A stretch of 64,000 nucleotides of DNA from Diadema setosum (taxonomy: Eukaryota > Echinodermata > Echinoidea > Diadematoida > Diadematidae), in the NCBI GenBank assembly GCA_033980235.1, contig CM067064.1, positions 32,517,670 to 32,581,669 of the forward strand, read 5' to 3'. The notes beneath the pieces were generated by a model that was given only the letters and a program-made list of their open reading frames with translations, was not told where the DNA came from and did no database searches. A program made the position numbers and the translations under genes. Below, piece by piece: positions 36,669-49,033 of the stretch (its first letter is position 1; the number at the start of each line of letters is the position of its first letter).

Positions 36669-38299
36669 AGACAGGTGTGCAAATTTAGCATACTATGTGG
36701 AAACTGTTAGTTTTGTTGATGGCTGAGAAATTGTGGCAGTTCTAAAATACAGACATAATGCGTGTGACTGAGGAGCACTAACAATATGTAGAAGTTTGTG
36801 ATTTGGCACGCAGTGATGAACAAAGTTCAATACTAGAACTTCGAATAAAAGTTTAAAATCCATCAATTTATCCATGAACTGCAATCATGGACCTTATTTT
36901 TTTTTTTGTTCCAGATTTTAGAATAGTAAAAAAAATATGACTCATTGAAGGTTTATTTAAATAGTTATGATTACTTACAAGTGACACACTTTCACCGACA
37001 TAACCAGGGGAATTTTGAGCCGCATGGTGGTCACAGATAGTGCTTCAAAGCATCAGTCTCAAACTTGTACATCAAAGAGGTATAGACTACCTATTATCAT
37101 GCATGCGTGTGTGGTGGTTTCAACTGGGTGCATGCAGGGGCCAGCGATATAGTGATCGGCATTGCATGATTGCTTCAAGTGATGTATCGTTACAAAGTGT
37201 CAAACAGGAAAAAAAAAAAAGATTGCACAAAACCTTATTATTGTCCCTTTGTGGAGTCAGTAGGAATTTGTGAGATGAAATTTGTTGTGATGTGCATTTC
37301 TCTGTCATACAGCAAAGACACAATGACAAAGTCCTTGCCTTGCGATACCCTTGAAATTTTAATTATGGAAATGGTGGTCTCATTCATTGATAAATTTGCA
37401 GGTGTAACTGTACGTAGCCATGACTAGTACAGTGACTTGGGTAGTGTATAGGATTACACACAGACAAGCGGACACACGTGACACACACAAGTCAAGAATT
37501 ACTTTTCCCTCTTTTAATTAGTACGTTCGTGTGAGAGTCTGTACTTCCATTCTAGAAAGGTTTCATTCAATAAAATGGCATTCTGTATGAATGCCTGCTT
37601 CGGCTAAATCATATTTCTGCTAGAGTAGGCACGCTCAGGATATCTTGTGATTTAAAAAGTCGGACAATGTGCTCTCCGGCCCAAAGCTTTGTAGAGTGAA
37701 TGCCTTTCTGCAATAGATTGTCAAACTAGTGTGAACTGAGAACGTTTTGCTGTGTGAAATTCTTTTTCCCCCCCCCCCCCCAAAAAAAAATGATTTCCAT
37801 CTGAACAAACACCAAATAGAAGAACACAAGACTATTTCTTTTTTAAGATGTTAAGTACTCTCAACAGTAAAATTTTCACAAGGGAAGTTTGCTGAAATTG
37901 GCTCAATGCAAAAGAAAAAAAGATAAATAAAATTAATAAATAAATAAAAAAAATGAATAGAAATTTGGACAACAGGTACTATCTGTGCAGCATAAGATTG
38001 TACCCTCTTTGCTAATGAAGGCATTTTGTGCAAAGACATGAAATGCAATATGTCTGAAAAATTGAATGTACTGTGTGTTTTTTGGTTGTTTTTTTTTTAT
38101 TTTGTAATTTAAGTCAGTGTGAGGTTATGGCTTGAACTATGATATGTGGTCATGTTGTATTGTGTTTTGTGCTTCTTTCTATTCTTTCATTCACTCTTTC
38201 ATTAATTTCCATTTCAAGGCGTTATGGTGTTTACAAGATTTGAAATAATTTGTCATTCAATACATCTTGGTGGGATCATTAGAAGCACACAGAATACAT
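36669..38299. other. No gene seen; poly-C
   Basis: C14 followed by A9 at 37768-37790. AT-rich unique DNA. Confidence 0.5.
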
Positions 38300-38600
38300 T
38301 ATCAAGTTTCAAGATTCAAATTCATTTTCATTTCCATCAAATAAACATAAAAAATCTGTACAATATATACAGAAGATATTTGTAATAATTGCAAAAAAAA
38401 AACATGATTTAACAAAGTACATATGAAAATGAGTGACAAATGAAGAAAACACAATTGTAATTTCTTTTTCTTTTTTTTAAATATACAACTGCATATGATG
38501 CAAGTTAATTAATGATGGGGATGGAAATGGAGGGCCCCAATAAGAAGCAAAGCTTGTACGATATGGGACCCTCAGAAAATACACAAGACAGCAAATAATC
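38300..38600 (-). mobile_element. Non-LTR retrotransposon 3' tail
   Basis: Minus strand reads CGTACAAGCTTTGCTTCTTA, GGGGCCCTCCATTTCC, an AT-rich part and TGATGGAAATGAAAATGAAT, matching the tails at 33668-33960 and 55290-55720. A-rich DNA follows to about 38715. Coding part absent. Confidence 0.55.
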
Positions 38601-40080
38601 AACTAAGCTACACACCATAATAAAACAAATCAAAATGAACCAGTGTCAACTGACATGAAATCAAATTGGGAAAGAAAAAATAGAAGAAAAAAAAAAACAA
38701 AAAAAAAGGAAAAAAGAAATTACAGCATTTGAACCTCTATAAGGGCAGTCACCAAACAAATTTACAAATGTGGAAGATACAATAAAAGACAGTAGAAAAG
38801 ACAAAGGGGGAAACATGGCATACTAAAAGAAAAATACTGAAAACGATTTACCTAATATGACATGATGTTCAAAACCTCCTGGTTTCTAATTTTTCATGAT
38901 GCAGTGCACTCATAAAATATGCATTTTCAAGCAAAAGGTTCGTATTTCCATTTCTGGCAGGTATGAGAATCTGACTTCATTTAATCTACGTCAAGTGCAT
39001 CAAGGTGCGAGCATTATGCAAATTGGATGGATTTTCATACAGCTCTCTATGCATGCATTTCTAAGTGAGCCTGCATGGGAAAGGAAATAGCATTTTATGT
39101 TCAGAGTTTGACAAAGGTTACTGGATTATTGCGTCGGTATGGTTCTTTTGTTCGCACCGCTTGCAGTGGTTGTATAATTTTGATATATCACAGACTTGAT
39201 ATCATGTTTGTATAAAAGGTACCTTGATGTGATAAATTATCCATTCCAGTTCTTTCGGTGATGAGGATGACATCTTTGAAGAGGAGCTTTGTGGAGAAAC
39301 GATACTTTCTTGTCTTGTTTTGGTTTTGTGTTTATTTGTTTTTTAATTGTCTTGTTTTGGTATTGTGTTTTGTTTTGTTTGTTTTGTTTGTTTTTTTAAA
39401 TGAGTGTACAAAGCGATGCTTTACTGCAGTTTGTAATTTCCTGTATAGTTAGTCCCACCTATACCTACATGCGCATAGCTTTGCTCGTCATTTACAGAAC
39501 ATGGAAGTTGATGTATTATGACTATATCTTGGGATAGTCCCAAGATCGGTGCTTAGTGATCAGAAGAAATTGTAGCTATAATTTCTTACACAAAAAAAAA
39601 TAACAACAACAAACTATAATTGTTCCAGATCACATATTTGTTGTTCTCTCTCTTGAAACACTGATGAACTGATGCATTGTTCACACAACTTGATTTGCAT
39701 CAGATAATGTTATCCCTCAAAATACACAACATCGTACATTTGGCCTGTTTCATCTGGCTACCAAAATTTTGCAGGGACATAACAGTCATTCCCCCATGCT
39801 GCCAGGAAATGGTGTAAAAATAGCGGCAAAAGGTGCCACATTATCCGTGATCCCGAACACAAAAAGCTTTGACATAAACCTTGACATACATGGTAGAGGG
39901 AGGAAGAGCAGCAGCCAGTAAATCCATTCACTGATCCCCTGTAGGAATATAATGGCATTGAGCAATAATAACAACGCAACAAAGGAGTATATTCAGAGAA
40001 AGCATGTAAACTGTAAACCGCAGGTTCCGGAAAGAGAAAGAGAGATAAGGGAAAAAAAGAGAGGAAGAGATATATATATC
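38601..40080. other. No gene seen
   Basis: AT-rich unique DNA with short A- and T-runs, and a TTTTG/TTGTTTG-rich tract at 39300-39400. Confidence 0.5.
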
Positions 40081-40101
40081 TCGAGAGAGAGATTGTGCAT
40101 G

Positions 40102-40141
<40 letters not shown>

Positions 40142-40200
40142 TGTGTGCGTGTGTGAAAACAAGAGAGAGAGAGAAGGGGAGGATGTAGGAGGGGAGGGAG
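40040..40200. repeat. Compound GA / GT microsatellite
   Basis: GA-rich flanks surround a GT array of about 55 bases (40099-40154). All frames are low complexity. Confidence 0.95.
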
Positions 40201-43200
40201 GGTTGGAGGGTGAATATTAAACAATATGTAATGTTTTAATGGATCAATGGTAACAGACTGCGAAACATACTTGAATGTATGGAGGAGGCATCATATACCA
40301 GTATGAATACTAGAATGAAAACATATTTGTTTTCATTTTGTGTGCAGACATTATCTATTTCAATAGTGTTATCAAGATATCATTTCCTTGTCCATCTGTT
40401 ATTGTATGTTATGTATATGTGCAGAAGTGGATGAAATTTTAGCAATGCAAAGTGTTGAAAAGAAAAAAGGTCTCACACTATTAAAATCTTACAAGTTACG
40501 TCTTCCAAAGATGTTAACATAGAGTTTGAATTTCTTTAGCAAATACTGTACTTACATGTCATTCCCATTGCATCATGTTTGTTATTTTTGTGATGAGATG
40601 AAAGTGGGTAAAATTTTTAATTCATTTCTCAATGATCTAAAGTGAAATTTAGTGATTTCTTTTTCCATGGTCAAAAGATGAGCTTAGAGTCTTTTTTTTC
40701 CCCTCTCCTGTTGTGATTATTTTTCCTCTCTTCTTCTCCTCCTCCTCCTCCTCCTCCTCCTTCTTCTTGTTCTTCTTCTGCTACTACTACTACTTCTCCT
40801 TCTTCTTGGAGATTGAAAAAACAACAACAACAACACACATTTGTGTGCAATTTGTGAGGACATGTGTAATTGGAAAAATTACATTGCATGCTGTTTTCTG
40901 CTACTGCAACATCAGCTTTGGAGAAATACATATGTAGGTGTTGCAGCAAATTACATATTGTTTAAGAAAGTATACAATTGTTATTGACTCTTCTGCCTCC
41001 ATGTATCAAACATCACTTTTCTTTTTAATAGACTGACAGTGGACTTTAATGAATAAATGATCATATTCACTTGTGCTTGATTTTATAAAAGAAAGAAAAA
41101 AATGATTTTTTCCCCTCCCGTATAAAACAAAAAACATGTGCATATGTATGTATATATATCATACATTCCAAATCAAAAGTTGATATTTACTATGAGTTGC
41201 AAATATTCAGTGCAGAGTTGTCAAAGTCGTAAGTCATGTGATCAAAATAGCTTTGGTCTTTGACTTCAGATCTTTCTCCACAAATTTGTAGTGTTTGTGC
41301 ATGTGTTTGTGTGTGTTTTATTTTTATTTTTTGATAGAGAAAGTCAACTGCACAATGTTTTCAAGTTAGGTTCTTTAAGCTTTACTTCGAAGTCATCATC
41401 ATTAGGGTGAGCACTTTCTTACCCTCTCAACCAGGCCACCCAACATTGCCTAGAATTCACTCCCCCCAGAACATTCCCATAATCACGAGGCATGCTGAAG
41501 GTGAAAACACCACGAATGTAATTTCCACATCGTGCGCGGTACGTATATACACCAACGCACGGCGAGGCCTTGCCCGAAATGTGCTCACGATCCGAGACTG
41601 TTAATTTATTGATACCCATCTCTCGTACCTTTGTGACTGCCAGTCCGGGCTGTTAGACATGTATGGTAATCCAATAAGGCCAATTACGATCCTGGGAAAT
41701 ATTCCCCCCTCAGTCTGGCTTAAATTCTTCTCCATCTTTTATTTGTTTCTGCCGCTATCCTGTCGTTTCTTATCTCATCTCTTCCTGACCGGAGATGGTC
41801 CATAACCTCGATTTCCTACTCTGTTTTTTTTTTTTTTTCCAGCGCTCTTTCATTTGTTTTGAATTTCATAGAATCTTGGATGTATTCCTTGTGATTGGTG
41901 TATCTATTAGCCCCTGAGTAGATTCACTCATATTTGTAACATACTTGCTTTAATTCATAGCCTCTGAATAGATTCACTCATAGTTTAACATACTTGCTAT
42001 CTCAGCTTAATAGTTAGTCATAAATTCATTTTTTTTCCCTTCATTTATACATGTATGTAGGGCCTATCCATCTATGAAATTATCGACTGGTAATGTGCGT
42101 TCATTTTTAATGTGTATTCAGCTACGTATTAAATTGACTTTATGCATTCATATTGTTTATTCACTGATCACCTACTTGATTCCTTCTATCACATTTACAC
42201 ACTGAATTACCTTTGATAGTGAAAAAAAACTTCAATATTCCTTGATTTCATTCTCTGTCCAGTTTTGATGAAACTGAGGCACTGTTTTGTTTAAATCTGA
42301 TTAGAGAGACTCCAGGTAGTGGAAGCTAACTTGATTGTGGTGTAACATTGCACATTAATGCATCATGCATGTATTCATGTGTGGCGGTATCTGAACAAAT
42401 AATTATCCACCAGTTTCACCACCACTTCGTATCAACTGCCACCACTAGTACCACAAGCGTCATCACTATACTACCACTGGTACCACAAAATCGTCACCAC
42501 AACACCAACAGGATCTTACATCGAACGATCATCTAACTACTGGCATGATTACAGCATACTTAAGTGTCGTATCTTCTGTCAATGTTTGTCATTAAAAGTA
42601 TCTCACAGACTTACGGCTCTATTCGTGTAGCAGGCAGCCATGAAAAAAGTAAACATTTTTGTTGTTGTTGTTGATGCAGGGTGTCATAAAGCATCAAACT
42701 AGAAAATTCTTGCAAAACATTTTCAGAGCTGGGCAAAAGAAACAATATAAAAAAAAATTTACTTTTCTTTCTAGATATCTACCATGTGGTTTGACTCAAG
42801 AGCTATTAAAATCATATTTTATATTTTCTGTTTGTAATTATCGCTTTGTTTCTTAGATTCCAGATCTGTTATACTGAATATAATACAAACGTGTGCTGAA
42901 ATACACTGCTGGATTGATAACCTGAGTATAACTAGGGTTGGACATTTATATTTTTCTCTGGTGGCCCCTTTTTGGCCACTAAACTGTTTAAATCCGAAAT
43001 ATTGGTGGGCCAAAAAAGAAATGTAATGGCCGAAAATAAATGGAAACATAACAATCCAGTTTTAATCTCAGTCACCCAATTGGACCACCAAACATGAATT
43101 TGGTGGCCCCGAAAGCAATTTCTAGTGGCCATCAGGCGCCACTGATGTTGGGGCCCTGATATGACTTTAATATGTATACATGTTTGTCGTTGCTGTTGTC

Positions 43201-43850
43201 CAGTGTTCAGAAGGCTTTCAATTTAAAATAGTGATACCAGGGGTTCATCTCATGAAAGACTTATGAGATACTTTTCACTCTTAAGACATACGTATTAGAG
43301 ACTTCATCAAATGAATCTCTTTGAAAGTCCCTTATAGGTTATACATATGAGCGACTTTGGCCATTCTGAGATTTACTTAAAGACTTTTTGTGCAGACTTC
43401 ACGATACGGACCCCTGGAAGAACTCAAATACACTTGCTGGATGGAATAGGTAATCATGCATACAGCCCGAATGAGACCATGCGTGGCAAAACAGAGTCAG
43501 CGAGGGCAGATTCTCCGCTAATCATTCAGAAACTGACCACCAAACACAATTAAAGAGACGCCCGGGAAGGACAATCCATTTAAAGCGTGTATATAATGAA
43601 AAGGGCAGTGTCATTAGAGAGGGTTTTAATTTAATGCATCATTGAATATGTCAGTGCCTTTACAAAGAATCAGTGTTCATGTTCTTCAATATGAAACACA
43701 TAGGGCCTACATATCGTGTCTTTGACATTAATTGTCGATGCATGATGAAATGTCCACAAGCGCTGGAAATTAATCACATTTTGTTTCAGTTTTTTTCATC
43801 AGTCTTTACAATGCGGTGCGAAAATTTATTCTTTTACATTTTGTTTTTTT
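40201..43850. other. Unique DNA; trinucleotide tract and possible regulatory patches
   Basis: CCT/CTT/CTA tract at 40730-40805. 41400-41720 is GC-richer with open frames both ways but weak splice signals. 42920-43160 has repeated GGTGGCC / GGCCACC words, an eroded repeat. 43340-43640 has mixed composition with GCTAATCATT and TTTTAATTTAATGC words and may be a conserved element. No gene called. Confidence 0.4.
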
Positions 43851-44384
43851 GCCGCCGTTCACACATGGCCCCTCTCAAATAGAAATCATGTGGCTGCGAA
43901 TGACATGCTTTGACTCCCCAGACTGCGCATGCCTCGACAATAACCAAAGCATGAACCTGGGCACCTGAGTATGTAGACCTCATGTGGTCCTGGGCACCTG
44001 AGTATGTAGACCTCATGTGGTGATTTGCATTTTGGGCAAATTTCAAAATTTGAAAAGAAATCATAATTTCTTCCTTCATGTGCCTTTCAGACAAGCTGTG
44101 CAAAATAAGATATCGCAAGAGTTTAATTAAAAGAAAGCTCACGCTTGACTGATTTTCTTCCTTCCTGTGCCTTTCAGACGAGCCGCGCAAAACAAATTAT
44201 CGCAAGAGTTTACTAAAAAGAAAGCTCACGCTTGACTGATTATCGCATTGCGATGTCTATCGCAAGGGTAAACAATTTGTGTGTGTATGTGTGTCCACAC
44301 ACAAGACGTAATACTTTTTTGCAATGAGTTGCTAAACTTGATTGTCAAAAATGGTTCATTTGGAGCGTGTGTGAACGGGCCCTA
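43851..44384. mobile_element. Inverted-repeat element, GGCCCGTTCACAC type, with internal tandem duplications
   Basis: Left GCCGTTCACACATGG and right GTGTGTGAACGGGCCC are imperfect inverted ends, close to those of 61302-61747. Inside are two 33-bp copies beginning CTGGGCACCTGAG (43957 and 43990) and two ~87-bp copies of a segment with TGCCTTTCAGAC, ATCGCAAGAGTTTA and AAGAAAGCTCACGCTTGACT (from 44067 and 44154). The terminal word suggests a PIF/Harbinger- or hAT-like origin; not resolved. Confidence 0.65.
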
Positions 44385-46943
44385 CTAGCTCCCTAGAGAT
44401 GTAGCTTGGTTTGTCTCCCATTCCCTTGCACAGTGGCCCTCTTGGGGTGTGATAGGACACGCTACACTGGTGGAGCAAAACTGAGTCTTGCATATTTCAT
44501 GAGTGACAAAGATATGGGATTGTGTCTTCGATCTGTTTTAAGCTCAACCATTTTTTTTTTTAAAGAAGTAGAAAATGAAGAAATGCAATGCTTGCCAAGT
44601 TCATGCGGACTATTTGACTTGTTGTCTTAAGTTCTGTTTTCTTTTTATGTACGGTTGTTTTTGTTTTCGTTTTGCTTTATTCATATTTTGTTTGTAGTTA
44701 GGTTAGTTTATAATTGTATGAGGGGTTGTGTCTGATGGATACATAAGATAAATTTACAGTATTCTAATTCCATATTTTTGTGAAATTGAAGGTGAGGTTA
44801 GGAGTCTTGAGCGCAAGTGATCTTATCATAACATCTGTAAATTATAGCATTGTTTGATGGACATATTACAATCACTGGAAAGTGACAAAGTAGCATTTTC
44901 AAATGAAGCATTCCCACTCATATTCAGGAAGAGGAAATTTAATTCTTTTTTAATGCTTTTCCACAAATAGCACCAGAATTCACATCAGGTATTCTGTGTT
45001 GGTTTGGAAGCACAGTTTTTGTTCCTTAGGAAGAAAACATTAGAACAAAGTACGATGTACTTTTTCAAAAGAATACATTCACAAACTCCATTTGCAAATT
45101 TAAAAGATGTAGACAGTACTATTCAGTTGTTGTTGTTGCTGTTATTATTATCATTATCATTGTTATTATTATTATTACTACTACTGCTACTATTACTACC
45201 ATTATCATTATCACAATGATTGATAGCATTCTTGCTATTGTTATTTGTATTGCTAGCATCGATATTTACATAATGTTATTGAAATCATGGTTATTATGAT
45301 GAATTTGAGTTTGTATTCGGGATACAAAAGTATATTGCTTTTTTTTTTTCATCATTGGTACTACATGTGTGGACTGTTGGAGCCGGAAATTGCATAAGTT
45401 TAATCTGGTTGTTCCTGAAGTTATCAAACCATTTATACATCTTTTTTCAGAATAATTCCCAAGTCATGCCCCATTGGCATCAGTGCCACCAGTAATAAAC
45501 CAACACAGTATGACTGGAGTGCACGCCCATTCCTTTGCGGGATGCCTGCCTTGGGTGGCGCAAGTCCCGTGTATAAACATGCTCGGCTGCCAGCGATGTC
45601 AGGTCACATGGTCAGTGAATCCACTGCCCAATAACTGCGATTTAGTTTTTTGTTTCATTTTCACTGATACAGCCTGTCATCGATTAAGGCCGTTGTGGTG
45701 CGCGGTCCCATTCTGATCAACTTCCCTCATCAGAAAGTGTGACTTCTAACTCCTCTCAGTTGCAGCTTTATCTTTGACAATTCTGTCCTGCATGTACAAT
45801 GTATGCATGTCTTTGCATATCATGTCTGCACACATATTTAATACCCCCCCCCCCCCCCCCACCTTTTCTGGTGAGAACACATTTCTACAATAATTTGATA
45901 AATACAAGAGATCCTTCAAGAGTATTTAGCTGTATTTGTGTGTTACCCCGTTCCTTACTGAAACCAGGTATACCAGGTTCCCATAGCGTCAACTCATAGA
46001 CAGGAACCACATATAAAACCGTTCCCAAAGAGTGTCTGCATTTGTGGCCTAAATTCATGTTTATTTGTATTATACTGAGTAGAATTATTTTTATCTAAAG
46101 TGTAGATCTGCTGCTGCCAACATATATCCTTTTTCTGTCTCAGAATTGCATGTATTTTTGCATAATTTACCTTTTCTAATGTATTATAGAGTGCTTATTT
46201 TGCTGCAAAGCTCGTATAAAGATGTACGTAGCAATCAATGCTTAGCTCACAAGATTTTAACTTTTGATGAACCCATTCAGTTGCCCTTATAGTGTTTTAC
46301 AAAAGATTTTATGGGCCCAGCGCATGCTCTGTAATCTTACTTCTGATCGATATTTTGCATTGTACAATAACACATGCAGTTGACTATGGAAAGGGAGCAC
46401 GTGTGTTGCTTGACTACTTTGAAAAAGGTGGATTATAAACCTGTCTATTCTTTCGGTGACAGGCAAAAAGAATGTTTTCTTGTGGCTGTGAAGGCTCTCA
46501 AAGAATTACAGAAGGAATGGGTTAACTTTAGTGTATGTCTGTATGTTTAATATATAGATGTGTGTGGTGAATGACCAGAGATAAGGTTGTGTGTGTATGT
46601 GTACATTGTATTATGTGTGTCTTCTTCACGAAGCCACCACACTAATTTGTCCTCATTGAGGACGACTGATAATAGCAGTGTCACAGGAAATGGACATGAG
46701 GAGTTTAAACCACATGTTATCTCACCACTTCGTTTGCAAGGACAATGTATCGCTACAGGCAGGAGTGCGACTCTGATGTGCTTGTAGAGGCCATGATTTG
46801 CATTCCCTGGGAATGAATCAGAGGGAACGGGATTCCTCTGAGCAGGTGGAGGGCAGGGCACGTTGAACAATGTGCAGTGTAGTGGTCTATAATGCCACAT
46901 AGCACTTGATCCCTAGTTTGCTTGTTTGTTTTTTCTTTCTTCT
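44385..46943. other. Unique DNA; trinucleotide and poly-C tracts
   Basis: TTG/ATT/ACT-rich tract 45126-45215, C17 tract 45844-45860. The patch 45460-45720 is GC-richer and repeat-free; an open frame there has no splice-site support. Confidence 0.45.
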
Positions 46944-47036
46944 TTAAACCGTTGAGGACAAGTCCCGAGCATACTCGGGCAAGTGTCTATGGGAAATGCA
47001 TGTTCTAGCAAAATCAGTCCGTCCTCAACGGGTTAA
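46944..47036 (+). mobile_element. Short TTAA MITE (CCCRTTGAGGAC family), copy 6
   Basis: 93 bp with TTAA at both ends. Internal palindrome CCCGAGCATACTCGGG nearly perfect; right end GTCCTCAACGGGTTAA. Confidence 0.9.
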
Positions 47037-48660
47037 TGTGTTACAGAAATGTCCATATTAAAAGTCGATCACCTTTGCGGACATGATAAGGAGAGAGTAT
47101 GAAAGGAAAGCTTAGCTTAGTTTGTGGACGACCTGCCTTGCCATGTCTGAGTCATCTGATGAAGGATTCTAGTTGCTGCTGGTGATACATAATACAGCAT
47201 GTTTGTTTTGGGTTTGCGGATGAATGCAGAGTAATTTTGATGACATATAGAGCTATGGTCATTGAATAAGAAAGCAAGACAGCCATTGTTTCCCTCCTGT
47301 CTTCCTCCCCATTGATATAAACGTAAGCAAAATGAACTTCAAATATTGTTTACATCCCCCCCTTCCATTAATTAAGTCTTTCCTTTAAGTAAGTACAGTA
47401 TGTACAAGAGGAGTTTGATAGATACAGGTCTGTATCTCAGAACAATTGATCAAATGTTAACCTACTGGATAAACTGATAACATTGTACAGTGATTCAATC
47501 ATGTACAAAATTGTATGAATTTTCTTAAACATTAACAATCTGCGCCAACTTGCATTGTAGTTTTGGATGAAACACGAAAATTGTGTGCATTGCCTTCTTG
47601 TTTTCTTTGCCCCTTTGATTTCCTTTTGGTTCAGAGTCATTAGGCTTCAGAACTGCAACTCTTTGTTTTGTTTTGTTTTTCCATCATTGGATATTAGGTA
47701 CAAGTCATCCTTGTTCAATGCATGTTTAGCATTTGTGCGTAGAAAAAAAAACATAGTGCCATGAATATTTCTGTCCTTTTCCCCTAATTCATGTAAAGCC
47801 CCTTCTCATGAGTTACTCCGCTCGAGAGCAAAATGAACATTTGCATGCGGGGACCTTGCAATAAATCTGCACTACTCATGAAAAATGCCTGGTTTTTTAC
47901 ATATTCATGATACTGCCCTTGGCGAATAGATTCGCAGGTACATTCTTAAAGGGGGAATCTATGCCAGGTCACAAGTCTACCCTACAGATCTAAGAGAGGA
48001 AAATGTGAAACGAACAGTAACTGCAGAAGTGTCCATTGCCAGTCAGAAAGCATAGTCACAAAATCCTAAAATTTCACATTTTTCGTTATCTGCAAGCTAT
48101 ACACAATCATATATGTCAATTGGACTGAATAATGATGCAGCTGTCTCACAATTCTCCCATTAGCTTACACAGAAAAAAAAAAATGTAAATCATTTTCAGT
48201 GATTTAGCATTTTAATCCCACCCAAAACTCATCATTCCTAAATCATTACATCTGTTTAACGATTGATGATGAGGGTTTATCATTTTTCTCTTTGATATCT
48301 CTTTAGTAGCCTTTTTTTCTTAAAGTTCAGTTGAAATATAGAATGGAATCTCTCTTTAGATAGATGTGATGTGGATTGCTGTTTTGAATTGAATGCCATA
48401 GTCCATCATTGGGGCTACCTATCAGAATAACTGACAGAAATATATGAAGAGTTTAATCACAAAACGGGTATTCTGCGCCTTATCTAAACAATTTAAAGTA
48501 AGTCTGTCATCAGATAATGCAAACTACAACTTTTCCAGTGATACCTCACTTGTTGCATAACAAAGAATATTCCTGAAGTTATGATTAAAAATATCCCATA
48601 TTTTCTTATTATTTTCCTTTGTTGATAGGTTGATCGCAAATATCTGAAATTGACAAGAAT
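47037..48660. other. Unique DNA; octamer-containing patch
   Basis: A patch at 47790-47945 is described separately. At 47948 TTAAAGGGGGAATC resembles a TTAA-element end, but no partner end was found. Otherwise AT-rich. Confidence 0.5.
47790..47945. promoter_or_regulatory. Possible regulatory patch with POU octamer
   Basis: A perfect ATTTGCAT octamer at 47839-47846, CAATAAAT (Hox/Cdx-like) and two TATTCATGA/CTCATGA words within 150 bp of repeat-free DNA. Suggestive of a bound element but based only on short words. Confidence 0.22.
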
Positions 48661-49033
48661 GGAGTTAAAGGGGAAGGCTAGTAACTGATCAGTGGGAATC
48701 AGTGGAAATGCTGGGAGATGATTGTTCCAATCCTTATGGGATTCATTCAAGAGTTCATTGTATATCTATTGTTGTGTGAAAATGATTTGCTTCAGAACGG
48801 TCTCATATTCAAGTAATGTGCAGATTAATGCTCCGTCACTGACCAGGGACGCTAACCTGGAAGCATTAAACTGCACATTACTTGAATATGAGACCATTCT
48901 GAAGCAAATCATTTTCACACAACAATAGATATACAATGAACTCTTGAATGAATCCCATAAGGATTGGAACAATCATCTCCCAGCATTTCCACTGATTCCC
49001 ACTGATCAGTTACTAGCCTTCTCCTTTAACTCC
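48661..49033. mobile_element. Nearly perfect hairpin element, 172-bp arms, TTAA-flanked
   Basis: 48661-48832 and 48862-49033 are reverse complements with three mismatches in 172 bases; the loop is 29 bases. TTAA sits at 48665-48668 and 49026-49029, followed inward by AGGGGAAGGCTAG. Frames of 68 codons on both strands (48722-48928 and 48766-48972) are mirror translations of the arms, not genes. Arms this similar mean recent formation or ongoing arm-to-arm conversion. Transcription would give a long double-stranded RNA. Confidence 0.9.

Noticed and set aside
39758..40224. 134- and 98-codon minus-strand frames
   Set aside because: Built on the GT/GA microsatellite; the remainder shows no domain or splice support.
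48722..48972. Two 68-codon frames giving nearly identical peptides on opposite strands, looking like a duplicated gene pair
   Set aside because: They are the same hairpin arms read in mirror image; no independent evidence for coding.
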